Part shown: positions 1 through 10,794 of the stretch, piece after piece | Layout: every line of letters begins with the position of its first letter | Position numbering within the stretch: position 1 is the first letter of the stretch | Source of the DNA: Antilocapra americana | Taxonomy: Eukaryota > Chordata > Mammalia > Artiodactyla > Antilocapridae | Direction: 5' to 3' | Length of the DNA stretch: 64,000 nucleotides | Assembly (NCBI GenBank): GCA_007570785.1 | Contig: ML664161.1 | Span: 47,588,030-47,652,029 of the forward strand | Notes under the pieces: generated by a model | What the model was told of the DNA's origin: nothing | The model's input: only the letters and a program-made list of their open reading frames with translations | Database searches by the model: none | Made by a program: the position numbers and the translations under genes

Positions 1-960
1 AAAGAGATGGGCATACCAGACCACCTGACTTGCCTCTTGAGAAATCTGTATGCAGGTCAGGTAGCAACAGTTAGAACTGTACATGGACCTACAACCTGGT
101 TTCAAATAGGAAAAAGATTACGTCAAGGCTGTATATTGTCACTCTAGTTATTTAACTTACATGCAGAGTACATCATGAGAAATGCTGAGCTGGAAGAAGC
201 ACAAGCTGGAATCAAGATTGCCAGGATAAGTATCAATAAACTCAGATATGCAGATGACATCACCCTTATGACAGAAAGTGAAGAGGAACCAAAAAGCCTC
301 TTGATGAGAGTGAAAGAGGAGAGTGAAAATGTTGGCTTAAAGCTCAACATTTAGAAAACTAAGATCATGGCATCTGGTCCCATCACTTCATGGGAAATAG
401 ATGGGGAAACAGTGGAAACAGTGTCAGACATTATTTTTCTTGTCTCCAAAATCATTGCAGATGGTCATTGCAGCCATGAAATCAAAAGACTCTTACTCCT
501 TGGAAGGAAAGTTATGGCCAGCCTAGATAGCATATTGAAATGCAGAGACATTACTTTGCCTCAAAGGTCTGTCTAGTCAAGGCTATGGTTTTTCCAGTAG
601 TCAGGTATGGATGTGAGAGTTGTACTATAAGGAAAGCTGAATGCTGAAGAATTTATGCTTTTGAACTGTGGTGAGAAGCCTCTTGAGAGTGATCCAACAA
701 GTCCTTCCTAAAGGAGATCACTCCTGGGTGTTCATTGGAAGGGCTGATGTTGAAACCGAAACTCCAATACTTTGGCCACCTGATGTAAAGAATTGACTCA
801 GTTGGAAAAGGCCCTGATGCTGGGAAGTACTGGGGGCAGGAGAAGAAGGGGAAGACAGAGGATGAGATGGCTGGATGGCATCACCGACTCGATGGGCATA
901 TTTTTGGGTGGACTCCAGGAGTTGTGATGGACAGGGAGTCCTGGCATGCTGCGGTTCATG
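1..960 (+). pseudogene. BovB ORF2 (endonuclease/reverse transcriptase) remnant
   Basis: Degenerate coding part of the BovB copy. Only short open stretches survive. One, at about 180-350, carries the YADD active-site motif; another, at 367-575, carries the region just downstream. No complete protein can be made. The first base of the window is already inside the reverse transcriptase domain, so the start is not visible. Confidence 0.85.
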
Positions 961-1014
961 GGGTCGCAGGGAGTGGGACAGGAATGAGGGACTGAACTGA
1001 ACTGAACTGAACTT
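1..1014 (+). mobile_element. BovB (RTE-type LINE), 3' part, entering from outside the window
   Basis: Recognised as the 3' half of the ruminant BovB retrotransposon: the end of the reverse transcriptase domain, the C-terminal coding region and the short tail of tandem actga units at about 991-1012. The catalytic Tyr-Ala-Asp-Asp motif is encoded at 246-257, followed by the usual BovB C-terminal block. In BovB this protein reverse-transcribes the element's own RNA and also mobilises Bov SINEs. Stops and frameshifts break the frame throughout (for example stops near 352 and 574), so this is a dead copy. Its 5' end and left target duplication lie outside the window. Confidence 0.93.
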
Positions 1015-1150
1015 ATATTGAATGGTTTGCTTTGGAAATGAACAGAGATCATTCTGTCGTTTTTGAGATTGCATCCTCTACAAATCAGGTGGATATAAGA
1101 AGCAAGAGAACGATTCTTTTGTGGTTGATCCTATTACTCTATTTCTAACC
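1015..1150. repeat. 136-bp segment, copy A (antisense BovB piece joined to other sequence)
   Basis: The same 136 bp recurs at 2414-2549 in the same orientation without gaps and with four mismatches (about 97% identity). About 1015-1076 reads on the minus strand as the BovB endonuclease region (the minus strand encodes MISVHFQSKPFNI). The remaining 1077-1150 is not BovB that I recognise. Because both copies share the junction, they derive from one ancestor and are not two independent BovB insertions. Copy A directly abuts the BovB tail ending at about 1014. Confidence 0.85.
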
Positions 1151-1250
1151 GTGACCAATGTAATTAAATATATTTGAGGACTAAATATATATGAAGGCAC
1201 TTTAAGATTGTCTCAAAGTTAAAAATAAATACAACTTGCATAATTAAGTT

Positions 1251-1533
1251 CGGAGAAGGCAATGGCAACCCACTCCAGTACTCTTGCCTGGAAAATCCCA
1301 GGGACGGAGGAGCCTGGTAGGCTGCAGTCCATGGGGTCTCAAAGAGTCGGACATGACTGAGTGACTTCACTTTCACTTTTCACTTTCATGCATTGGAGAA
1401 GGAAATGGCAACCCACTCCAGTGTTCTTGCCTGGAGAATCCCAGGGACTGAAGAGCCTGGTGGGCTGCCATCTATGGGCATATGAGTTGGACACAACTGA
1501 AGCGACTTAGTAGCAGCAGCAGCAGCAGCAGCA
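1251..1533 (+). mobile_element. Bov-A2 SINE with 13-bp target duplications
   Basis: Two head-to-tail BovA units (beginning at about 1255 and 1394) derived from the BovB 3' region, ending in an AGC microsatellite tail at about 1511-1533. The target duplication gcataattaagtt is perfect at 1238-1250 and 1534-1546, which fixes the boundaries and suggests a fairly young insertion. It is non-coding and was mobilised in trans by LINE machinery. Confidence 0.93.
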
Positions 1534-1535
1534 GC
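1511..1535 (+). repeat. (AGC)n microsatellite at SINE tail
   Basis: About eight AGC units form the 3' tail of the Bov-A2 element. This tail repeat is often length-polymorphic in ruminants. Confidence 0.9.
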
Positions 1536-1546
1536 ATAATTAAGTT

Positions 1547-2111
1547 ATGGTTCAAGAAGACTATGAAGAATGCTTTGTAATAATCGCGTAAGTTTAAAGA
1601 CTAATTATGGTTAAATATTAACACTGCTTTAAAATGTAACATATGCCTTATTAAGAATTAAATTTTTTAAAGTCTGGTCTCTTTGTAAGATCAACTGTTA
1701 TTCATATTATTTTTTAACAAGGTTCACTAAGCCCCTAGGTATTGTAACTATTTTTCATTTATGCTGAGGCTGGAAACAACTGAACATTTGTACAGCAATA
1801 TGAAACTACCTGTTAAGCCACCCATGCTTTTCTTTATATCAATCACTTTATGTCATATAACATTTTAACATCAGTGCCCTGAAGCATTTTAAATATTCAT
1901 GTAGACATGTTAAGCTGCCTTCAAGTTTTAAGATAAGTAGATTACTTATGTAACCTATAAGAATTTTTCCAGTTCTGCAAAGAAAAACAAATCACAGAAC
2001 AAATAATAAATCTCTCCTTCATAACATTTTCCAGATCTGTAGCACAGGACCACTTTTCACTATTCTTATGAGACTAACGTAATAATAACATAATGCTCTA
2101 TGCTTTGGCAT
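1547..2111. other. No recognised feature (AT-rich)
   Basis: About 565 bp of AT-rich DNA with no repeat family or open frame I can recognise. Confidence 0.5.
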
Positions 2112-2327
2112 GATGTCTTATTTGAAAAGACCCTGATGTTGGGAAAGATTGAAGGCAGGAGGAGAAGGAGACAACAGAGGATGAGATGGTTAGATGGCAT
2201 CACTGACTCAGTGGACATGAGTTTCGGTAAACTCTGGGAGTTGGTGATGGACAGAGAAGCTGGCGTGATGTGATTCAGGGGATCGCAAAGAGTCAGACAC
2301 AACTGAGCAACTGAACTGAACTGAACT
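2112..2327 (+). mobile_element. BovB 3' end fragment
   Basis: 5'-truncated BovB tail covering the end of the coding region and the terminal ctgaa repeats at about 2310-2327. It differs from the BovB at 1-1014 by many substitutions, so the two are separate insertions even though each lies just upstream of a copy of the 136-bp segment. Confidence 0.88.
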
Positions 2328-2413
2328 ACACTTATACACTCCTTTTCTAATAATTATCAACACATTCATCTTTCTGACAGCCTTGTGTAGGGAAATATCG
2401 TTACTTCTAATTC

Positions 2414-2549
2414 ATATTGAATGGTTTGCCTTGGAAACGAACAGAGATCATTCTGTTGTTTTTGAGGTTGCATCCTCTACAAATCAGGTGGATATAAGAA
2501 GCAAGAGAACGATTCTTTTGTGGTTGATCCTATTACTCTATTTCTAACC
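2414..2549. repeat. 136-bp segment, copy B
   Basis: Second copy of the segment at 1015-1150, in direct orientation, with four substitutions and no indels. It is separated from the preceding BovB tail by about 86 bp that is missing at copy A. Confidence 0.85.
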
Positions 2550-2769
2550 CTAACTGTTCAGTCCATGAGAAATTTACCCAACATCAGAGTTTATCTATAG
2601 GTAACTTAAATGAAGAAAAGACAGAGAAATAAAGAGATAGGGAGCAAATTAATCAGTGTTCTTTATCATTAAAAGTAGTCATGGGTTGTTTTACCACTGA
2701 AAACGGAAGAGACAAATGAGGTTTGTAGAGTAGATAAAAATACACTTTGCACTGAAGCCCACATTTTAT

Positions 2770-3010
2770 CACAGGCTTAGCTAGAAGAGGCTATGCTACA
2801 GTAACAAAGAAATACTGAAATCTTAGTGGTCTAACACAACAAACTTTATTTTTCTTTGATTACCAATGAAATGTAAGATGTTCCTCTCAATGGCTCCCCT
2901 TCAAGTTATTATCTGGGCCCCTGCAGTAAGATAGCTAAACCATCTGGAACACACAGTGTCTAAGGTCATGGCAGAGGAAGCTCAGGGATATCACAAAGGA
3001 TATTTTAAGT
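2770..3010 (-). mobile_element. Possible old MaLR/ERVL-like LTR fragment
   Basis: The stretch with a 'cagtaacaaagaaat' start, a 'cttagtggtctaacacaac' block and a following 'tttattt' resembles the reverse complement of the 3' end of mammalian MaLR-type LTRs. Divergence is high and neither end is clear. Naming is tentative. Confidence 0.35.
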
Positions 3011-3259
3011 ACAAGTCCTGAAAACTGACTTAAATAAATTCTGACCACATCCCACTGTCCAAAAATTAATCCATGTTCCCAATCTAAGAACACTGAAAAA
3101 TATAGTCTGTGTGCCCAGAAAGAAGAGTACTATGCAGGATCTAGTAAGAATTATAATATTATCTCTGTCGCAGTCTAGCCTGTGATTAAGCAAGAAGTTG
3201 CTGGAACATGTTTTAAAAGGCATAGGTAAAGCTTCAGGAGAATCTATGTTTGATTGCAC

Positions 3260-3460
3260 TTCTGAGAATAGTTCTTGATTTTACCTCAGGCAATTCTCTT
3301 ACCTCACAGGACTTCTGTTTGCTTGGCTATAAAATAAGATATGGATCAAACTATGGTGATATTATATATGATAATAATAATAGCTATTTACTGAGTGTTT
3401 GCCACCTGCATACACTATGCCACATTCTTTAAATCCTTATCTCATGATTTTCTCCTAAGC
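3260..3460. mobile_element. MIR SINE fragments (plus, then minus)
   Basis: About 3285-3376 resembles a plus-strand MIR (…cacaggacttctgtttgc… then a 'ctataaaat' core). About 3377-3450 resembles the minus-strand MIR end, with 'tagctatttactgagtg' and 'cactatgccac'. These are old, highly diverged tRNA-derived SINEs. Confidence 0.55.
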
Positions 3461-3507
3461 CCAACTTCTAACATTGTATGATGCTAAGGATTAAAAATAC
3501 TCCCATG

Positions 3508-3615
3508 AGGGAATTCCCTCACGGTCCCATGGTTAGGACTCTGCACTTGGACTGCAGGCGGCATGGGTTCAATCCCTGGTCAGGGAACTAAGATCTTGCA
3601 AGCTGCACACTGTGG
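3508..3615 (+). mobile_element. CHR-type tRNA-derived SINE (cetartiodactyl)
   Basis: Begins 'gggaattccct', contains 'ggttaggactctgcactt' and a B-box-like 'gggttcaatccctggtc', then 'aagatcttgcaagctgcac'. This is the short CHR SINE class shared by whales and ruminants. A CA-rich tail follows at 3617-3651. Confidence 0.82.
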
Positions 3616-3616
3616 C

Positions 3617-3651
3617 TACACACACACACATACAAACACACACACAAATCC
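3617..3651 (+). repeat. CA-rich simple repeat
   Basis: Interrupted (CA)n tract forming the tail of the CHR SINE. Confidence 0.85.
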
Positions 3652-4012
3652 TCACAGGAGACTACAGGAAGGAATAAAATAAATTAGTGTTAAGTAGTGT
3701 TTAGAAGTACAGGGAAACAGAAAAGTAGCACTTGCTTTGTCTCAGCAATGATCCAGTAAAGAATAGCTAAGATTGTAAGTCAATAATAGAAAAAAAATAG
3801 TAATAGGTTGGCAAAGATCTCTTGTTGATGATCACAGCTTTTTCCTTTTTATTTCTCTAAATCATTACTCACTCCTTCTCCTCTTTCTTCAAAGAGATCT
3901 CTGTTGAGCACCTACAATGTGTAAGTCTTAGATGCTGTCACCAGAGAACTAAGAGAAAATTCAAAATGCTATTCAAGGTTCCTGATTTCCTTATGAGGTA
4001 TTATTTATATTA
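3652..4012. other. No clear feature
   Basis: About 360 bp. A short piece at about 3900-3950 ('ctgttgagcacctacaatgt') resembles an L2/MIR-type repeat core, but it is too short to call. Confidence 0.35.
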
Positions 4013-4498
4013 GAGTTCTCCAGAGAAACAGAACCAATAGAATATAAATAGACATATAAAGGGAAATTTACTATCAAAATTCGAATACAGAGACCAAGAA
4101 GTCCCACAATCTGCCATCTGCAAGTTGGAGAGCCAGGAAATCAGTGCTATAAATCAGTCAGAGTCTGAAGGCTTATGAAACCAGAGGAGCCAATGGTAGA
4201 ATTCCCAGGCCAAGTCCAAAGGTCTGAGAGCCAGGGTCTATGGACAAAAGAAGATGGGTGTTTCAGCTGCACCAAAGTGAGTAAATTCACTGCTCCTCCC
4301 TCCTTTTTCTCTATTCAGGACCCCAGGGGATTAGATGATGTCCATCTACATTGGTATGATCTTTATTCAGTCTATGCATTCAAATCTTAATCTCTCCCAG
4401 AAACATGCTCACAGACACACCCAGAAATATCGGTTTACCAGCTATCTGGGCATCCCTTAGCCCAGTCACGTTGACATATAAAATTACCCCTCACATAA
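4013..4498 (-). mobile_element. Ancient mammalian LTR-like interspersed repeat
   Basis: Starts 'agttctccagagaaacagaa' and ends 'gttgacatataaaattaccc'. This is the reverse complement of a widespread mammalian repeat that begins with the gtgatggttaatttt motif. I cannot assign the exact family name from memory; an LTR-type origin is likely. A 71-codon open frame at 4175-4387 lies entirely inside the repeat and is not a gene. Confidence 0.6.
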
Positions 4499-4791
4499 GC
4501 TGAGGAAATAAAATGTAGAATTCACTTTGAGGAAGAAAAAACTGAATTCCTTAGAGACCCACTTTGTCTTTATGGATTCACTTTAGATACAATAACATCA
4601 GCTTTACAAAAATGCCTTGCAACACCCTTTACTGAGACTCCTGTAAAATGAATAGATTTTTGTTTCAAAACTACCCATAAATCAAAGTCTCTTGTATTAA
4701 GGAATCTCATTCTCAAATATTGTTCTATTTCTAACTCTAAAACATGTTTGTTGACAACATGGAGACAGTACATTAGGCTATAGCATGGAGT
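4499..4791. other. No recognised feature
   Basis: About 290 bp of AT-rich sequence without a recognised repeat. Confidence 0.4.
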
Positions 4792-4802
4792 AAACTGGTA
4801 TA

Positions 4803-5013
4803 TGCAGTCGTTGTTAGTCACTCAGTTATGTCCCATTCTTTGCAACCCCATGGACTGCTGCATGCCAGGCTCCTCTGTTCATGAGATTCTCCAGGCAAGA
4901 ATACTAGAGTAGGTAGCCATTTCCTTCTCCAGGGGATCTTTCTGACCCAGGGATCAAACCCACATCTCCTTCATTGTGGCAGACTCTTTACCACTGAGCC
5001 ACCTGCGAAGCCC
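4803..5013 (-). mobile_element. Bov-tA SINE, minus strand
   Basis: Reverse complement of a Bov-tA. The BovA part comes first, then the tRNA-Glu-derived part ending 'gagccacctgcgaagccc'. The target duplication aaactggtata (4792-4802) against aaattggtata (5014-5024) has one mismatch. Confidence 0.9.
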
Positions 5014-5702
5014 AAATTGGTATAGGGTTTTCTCTTAACAAAATTTTTCCTCAGCAATGCCATGATGGAAGTAGATCCCTGGCAGATGAGGGCTATCTAG
5101 GAATTCTTAGCCTTGGAATTTACTATTTTATTGAAGAATAAAAATGCAATTTAAATGCTTACATTTTTGGAAAACCAGATCAAGATAGCAGAGTAGGGGG
5201 AGCCTGAGCTCACTTCCTCCCATAGACACACCAAACTACAACAACACATAGAACAACTATCCCAGAGAATGATCTGAAGACTAGCTGCATAGATTTTCTA
5301 AGACTAAGAATATAAATAAAAGGTCACAGCAGGATGAGTAAGAAGGAGACACAATCTAGTCAGAACTCACACCAAGGGTGCAGCAGCCCCAAAGCATGAA
5401 ATATATTGCAACCATGAAGGATCTCGTTGAGAAGCAAGGGGTCTCAGCTGTATGTTCAACTCCCCAGCCAATAGGACCTTCACTGGGAAGGAAATCAATG
5501 ACCGGGAGAACTGGAGGGCTGTGGGTAACCAAGACCCCGCTCTTGAAGGGTCACATACAAACATACCTGCTCCAAGTTCTAGCACAAACACAACAGCTTG
5601 AAAAGCACCCTGGTCATATGAAAAGATGCACTGACTAATTTTAAAGCATGTGCTGAAGAAGCAGAGATTGAGTGGAACTTTCTCTGGAGTCAAAGGCACT
5701 AA

Positions 5703-5900
5703 TAGGTGCCATTTTGTTTCCCACAACTGATATGAAATTACATTCAGAAAAAAATTTTTCTACAATAGGCTATACAATTTCTGATTCCTCACATACCAGT
5801 CATTTCCCCAAAATGAAGAAATTATCAAAATTCAATTTACTTGGAATTTCAAAGCAAAACTCAATGGTAGGTTGTGAAGTTACAAGGTAGGTGCCATTTT
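5703..5900. repeat. 172-bp insert in L1 5'UTR flanked by a 13-bp direct repeat
   Basis: The L1 5'UTR sequence taggtgccatttt occurs at 5703-5715 and again at 5888-5900. Between them lie 172 bp (5716-5887) that do not look like L1 5'UTR. The arrangement looks like an insertion with target duplication. The insert has no poly(A), no terminal inverted repeat and no SINE promoter boxes. One plus-strand frame stays open across all of it, which is weak evidence at this length. Confidence 0.6.
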
Positions 5901-6399
5901 TCACTTTGTTACCTAACTCACCTGGCACTGGCTGGTTCTATTTATGTTACTCTCCATCAACACAGCTAACATGATGGTACAGCTGGCCCTTGTGTTCCTC
6001 GGAGTACCAGCCCCACCCAACTTACCTACACTGGAACTCCTTCAAAGTGACTCCTGGGCCACCCCACCAGGCAGGCAGCCCTGGCCAGCACGGGTGCCCC
6101 TTCCAGTGGGTTAGCCCAACACACTAAAGCACCCAAAACAGTTGCAGCTGGGCCTCACAGCCAGCTGACCTAGGAGCCAATCCTACCCACCAGAACATCC
6201 ACAACAATCACCACCCAGCCACAACAGGAGGGCTCATGTAGTCCACATAGGGGAAACCCCTGGGGCACCAGGCTCTGGGCAACGGGGGGATTGTAGCACT
6301 GGCCCTACAGGATATCTGCTATGTACGGCCACTCTTTAAGGCTGAGAGACAGAGCTGATCTACCTAATACACTAGAAAACACACTGAAACTCAGGCAAA

Positions 6400-7260
6400 A
6401 TGAGGAAATAAAGGAACATGTTCCTAATTAGGAAAAAAAAAAGGCATAACTTTAGGAAAACAAAAAACAACACAGGAACAACAATTTACCAGATAAAGGT
6501 TTCAAAGTAATAGTCATAAAGATATCCACTGAACTCAGGAAAAGAATGGGTGAAGTCAATGAGAATTTAGACAAAGAGAATTTTTTTTTAATCAGAACTG
6601 AAGAATACATAACTGAAATAAAAAAATACACTGAAAGTGAAGAATCAATAGCAGATTAGAGGATACAGAAGAATAGATCAGCAATCCAGAAGACATGATG
6701 CTGAAAATTATTCAACTGAAACAGTAGAAGAATAACATTTAAATGAGGAGAATCTGAGAGACATCTTAGACAACACTAAAGGCACAAACATTTGCATTAT
6801 CAGGGTCCCAGAATGAGAAGGAGAGAAAAAAGAGAAAATCTATTTGAAGAAATAACAACTGAACACTTCCCTAATGTGGCACAGAAAACAGATATACAAG
6901 TCCAGGATACTCCCAGTACCAAACAAAATGAATCCAAAGAGATCCACACCAAAACACATTATAAGTTAAAGTCCAAAAGTAAAAGTGAGACTCTTAAAAG
7001 CACCAAGAGAAAAACAACTAGTTTTGTATAAGGGAAGTCCCTTAAAATTATCAGCTGATTTGCAGCAGAAACATTACATACCAGAAGACACTAACATGAT
7101 ACATTCAAGGTACTGAAAGGAAAAAAACTTACAACCAAAAATACTCTACTCAACAAGGCTATCATTTGAAATTGAAAGAGGGATAAAGAGTTTCCTAGAT
7201 AAGCAAGGCTAAAAGAATTCATTACCACTAGCTTAATAAGAAATGTTAGAGGTACTTCCT
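6400..7260 (+). pseudogene. L1 ORF1 (RNA-binding protein) remnant
   Basis: The region homologous to the L1 ORF1 start is at about 6400, where the third codon after the ATG is already followed by a stop. The best-preserved part, at 6792-7031, encodes the C-terminal-half features of ORF1p, including the 'ENLFEEITTEHFPN' block and a basic stretch. Multiple stops remain. In live L1s this protein trimerises and coats the L1 RNA. Confidence 0.75.
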
Positions 7261-7655
7261 TAAATGAAAAAGAAAAGGCCATAACTAAAAATAATAAAAC
7301 ATGAAAGAAGGAAACCTCACTTGTAAGATAAACATATACTAAATATAGCAAATAAATTACCTGTAAAGGAAAGTTAAAAGACAAGAGTAGTCAAACTATC
7401 TATAAATACTAAAATGATAAAGAGATGTAAAATATGACATCAAAAATATAAAATGGGGCCAGAAAACTACCGGAGGTCATTGATGGATTAGGTAATGTAT
7501 CAGGGTACAAAATTAATAGGCAGAAATCTGCTGCATTTCCATACACTGACAATGAAAGATCAGAATGAGAAATTAATGAAACAGTACCATTTACCATCAC
7601 AGGAAGAATAATGAAATATTTAGGAATAAACCTACCTAAGGAGGCAAAATAACTG

Positions 7656-8645
7656 CAAATGAAGCAACTGACAAAGGATTAATTTTGAGAACACATATGC
7701 AGCTTATGCAGCTCAATATCAGAAAAACAACTCAATCAAAATATGAGCAGAAGACCTAAACAGACATTTCTCCAAAGAAGACATACAGATAGCCAACAAA
7801 CATGAAAAGATGCTCAACATCACTCATTATTAGAGAAATGTAAATCGAAACTACAGTGAGGTATCATTGTAGTAGTCAGAACAGCCATCATCAAAAATGT
7901 CTATAAACAATAAATGCAGGAGAAGATGTGGAGAAAAAAGAATCCTCCTGTATTGTTGGTGGGAATGCAAATTAATACAGCCTCTACAGAGAACAATATG
8001 GAGATTTTCTTAAAAAATGGGGAAGAGATCTAACATATGATCCAATAATCCCACTCCTGGGTATATATCCTGAGAAAACCATAATTCAAAAAGACACATT
8101 TACCCCAGTGTTCACCACAGCACTATTTGCAATACCCAGGACATGGAAGCAACCCAGATTTCCATCAACAGATGAATGGAAAAAGAAGTTATGATATTTA
8201 TGCATATACAGTAGAGTATTACTCAGCCACAAAAAGGAATGAATTTGAGCCAGCTGAACTGAGGCAGATGAGCCTAGAGCCTATTACACAGAGTGAAGTA
8301 AGTCACAAAGAGAAAAATAAATATCATATATTAATTCATATATTTGGAATCTAGAAAAATGTTACTGATGAACACAGAAGGAAAAATGGGATGAATTAAG
8401 TAGAATTGAAATGTGTAAAACATGTGAGAAACAGCTAATGGGAAGCTATTATATAACACAGGGAATTCAGCTCCATGGTTTGTGACAATGGGGAGGAGTG
8501 GGATGGCAGGGGATGGAGGCTCAATTGGGAGGGGATATAATGTATACTTAGAGCTGATTCACATTATTGTATAGCAGAAACCAAACAACATTGTAAATCA
8601 ATTATCTTCCAAATAAAAATAAATTTTTAAAAATAAAAAATAAAT
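7656..8645 (+). mobile_element. L1 3' end (ORF2 C-terminus plus 3'UTR and A-rich tail)
   Basis: Contains the L1 ORF2 C-terminal blocks, including the 'gatgtggagaaaaaag' Cys-rich region at about 7926 and 'tgggtatatatcctgag' at about 8057, then a 3'UTR and an A/T-rich tail at about 8612-8645. Another L1 ORF2 segment follows, so this is best explained as a younger 3' fragment inserted in an older one. I could not find a clean target duplication. A 75-codon open frame at 8127-8351 is a remnant of ORF2. Confidence 0.75.
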
Positions 8646-8646
8646 A

Positions 8647-9465
8647 CCAAAGGCATTTTCACAAAACCAGAACAAATAATTATAAAATTTGTACAGAAAC
8701 AGAAAAGACACTGAATTGTCAAAGAAATCTCAGGAAAGAAAAGAAAACTGGAGGAATCATTAGGCCAGATTTTCAGCTATACTACAAAGAAGCTACAGTA
8801 ATTAAAAGAGTAAAGTATTGGTAACAAAAACAGATACACAGATCAATAAAACAGAATACAGAGTCAGAAATAAACTTGTGCTTATATAGTCAATTAATTT
8901 ACAACCATGGAGCCAAACATAAACAAGTGGGACTACCTCAAACTGAATATGTTTCTCCACAGTGAAGGAAATAATCAACAAAATGAAAAGGCAATGTACT
9001 TAATGAGAGAAGATACTTTCAAACAATACATCTGATAAGAGGTTAACATGCAAAATACACAAAGAAATTGTAAATCTCAAAATCAAAAAACTTTATTTAA
9101 AAAATGGGCAGAGGATTCTGTTAAGATTTTTTCCAAAGAAGGCATAAATGGCCAACAGGGACATGAAAAGATGTTCAATATCACTAATTATCAGGAAAAT
9201 ACCACCTCACACCTGTCAGAATGGCTGTTATCAAAAAGTCAAGAAATAACAAGTGTCGATGGGGATGTGAATAAAAGGAAACCCTTGTGCACTATTGGAG
9301 GGGATGTAAACTGGTTAGCCACTATATAAAATAATATGGAGGTTTCTCAAAAAATATATATAAATGCATACATATAATAAATATAAATGTTGTAACACTA
9401 CATAGTACACCTGAAACTAGCCTACTGTATGTCAATAATATTTAAATAAATTTTTTTAATTTAAT
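8647..9465 (+). mobile_element. L1 ORF2 C-terminal region and 3' end
   Basis: Resumes earlier in ORF2 than the preceding L1 piece: a degenerate 'RKKNKTGGI-RPDFQLYYK' region lies near 8740-8800. It then repeats the ORF2 C-terminal blocks already seen in the previous element, ending in 'gtacacctgaaactagcc' and an AT tail. The overlapping ORF2 coverage shows that two different L1 copies are involved. It may be the continuation of the L1 starting at 5176. Confidence 0.7.
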
Positions 9466-9479
9466 AAGCATTCAAACTA

Positions 9480-9660
9480 TTATGTTTAAAATAAGCTAGC
9501 AAAGATGTATTATACAACACAGGGAATACTGCAAATATTTTATAACTGTAAATGGAGTTTAACTTCTAAAATCGTGAATCACTATATTTCATATTTGTAA
9601 TTTATATATTATACATCAACTAACTTCAGTAAAAAATTACTTTGTTAAAACTTAAAAAGT
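9480..9660 (+). mobile_element. L1 3'UTR remnant
   Basis: The blocks 'tatacaacacagggaatact', 'tgaatcac' and 'catcaactaacttcagtaaa' match the order of an L1MA-like 3' end. The copy is diverged. Confidence 0.5.
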
Positions 9661-10105
9661 AAGATAATAAATGCATACACACTCACATTTCTCCTCAGAT
9701 TGTTAAAGACCAGTGATAAAACTGATTTTATTTCTGAAAGGAAAAGAGAAGTGTCTTACAATGCTTTTCTAAATGGACACTTCAAATAATGTGCCACAAA
9801 TAGCATTTTAAATTATATAATGAAGTGATTTTATTTTTTATGCCAGTAGCCAGGCAATAATAATTACATTAAAGCCTTTCTCTGACCTTAAAATTCCAAT
9901 AAATTTCACTCAACTCACAGACTTTTTGATGTGTCAAAATGATTACCATCACTTCTGATATACAGCAGACGTGAATCTCAGAAAAACTGTGTCCTTATTA
10001 ACTATAATCAGATCGGTCAAACACTCATCAGCATTCATCTGCTATTGTCTTCAATGTATCTACATTATTGTCTCTCTCTCCAATGAGAAGCAAATATTAC
10101 TCTGT
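9661..10105. other. Unique AT-rich DNA
   Basis: No recognised repeat and no coding signal. It contains several short TAATTA-like motifs, which are too common in AT-rich DNA to interpret. Confidence 0.45.
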
Positions 10106-10118
10106 TACATAGAAATAT

Positions 10119-10399
10119 GGGCTTCCCTGATAGCTCAGCTGGTAAAGAATCTGCCTGCAATGCAGGAGACCCCAGCTCAATTCCTGGGTCAGGAAGAAAC
10201 CCTGGAGAAGCAATAGGCTACCAACTACAGTATTCTTGGGCTTCCCTGGTGGCTCAGATGATAAAGAATCCACCTGCAATGTGTGAGACTTTGGTTTGAT
10301 CCCTAGGTTGAAAAGATCCCCAAAGAAGGAAACAGCTACCCACTGGAGAATTCCATGGACTGTATAGTCCATGTGGTCCCAAGGAGTTGGTCTCAAAGG
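10119..10399 (+). mobile_element. Dimeric Bov-tA SINE
   Basis: Two tRNA-Glu-derived units head to tail. The first starts 'ggcttccctgatagctc' (10119). The second starts 'ggcttccctggtggctc' (about 10239) and continues into the BovA part. The target duplication is tacatagaaatat (10106-10118) against tacacagaaatat (10400-10412), with one mismatch. The flanking duplication encloses both units, so they inserted together as a dimer. Confidence 0.88.
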
Positions 10400-10412
10400 T
10401 ACACAGAAATAT

Positions 10413-10794
10413 CTTTCCTCTTGGTAAGTGCCTGCAGGAAAACATTTCTCATTAAAATCAGTAACTGTGTGCACTCAGAAATTTTGCTTTCTTAAAGATA
10501 CTATGAAATCCAAAATATACACAATTCTGAATTTCTATGAACTTTATGCACTATAATTTTAAATTAAGCTATTAAAATATTTATAGACATATTCCATTAA
10601 AAATTCAATCTCTGGACTCAAATGTTTCTTAAAATTTTTAAACAATTATTTTCTGAGTCATTTATATTTTGAAAAATATGTATATATTTATAATACACAG
10701 CTATATAATATAAAAATATATATATATATTTATAACATATTTTTAAAACTTTTACCTTTTAGTCTGAACTAAATGGTTCAATGTAGTTCTCACC
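10413..10794. other. AT-rich unique DNA with (TA)n-like tract
   Basis: Very AT-rich, with a degenerate TA repeat at about 10672-10745. No other feature seen. Confidence 0.5.

Larger units (their letters stand above)
5176..7655 (+). mobile_element. L1 (mammalian L1MA/L1MB-like), 5'UTR, ORF1 and part of ORF2
   Basis: A plus-strand L1 that retains its 5' start (about 5176, 'caagatagcagagtagg'), a long 5'UTR to about 6399, an ORF1 remnant at about 6400-7250, and the intergenic region. It then jumps to a late ORF2 segment at 7450-7655, so most of ORF2 has been deleted. The 5'UTR carries a foreign 172-bp insert at 5716-5887. Subfamily is approximate; the block order was recognised from laurasiatherian L1s. 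Confidence 0.82.

Noticed and set aside
5367..5723. 119-codon minus-strand open frame
   Set aside because: It is antisense of an L1 5'UTR.
10119..10399. tRNA-like A and B boxes in Bov-tA copies
   Set aside because: They derive from tRNA-Glu but belong to SINEs. No cloverleaf with a full acceptor stem and anticodon arm is formed.
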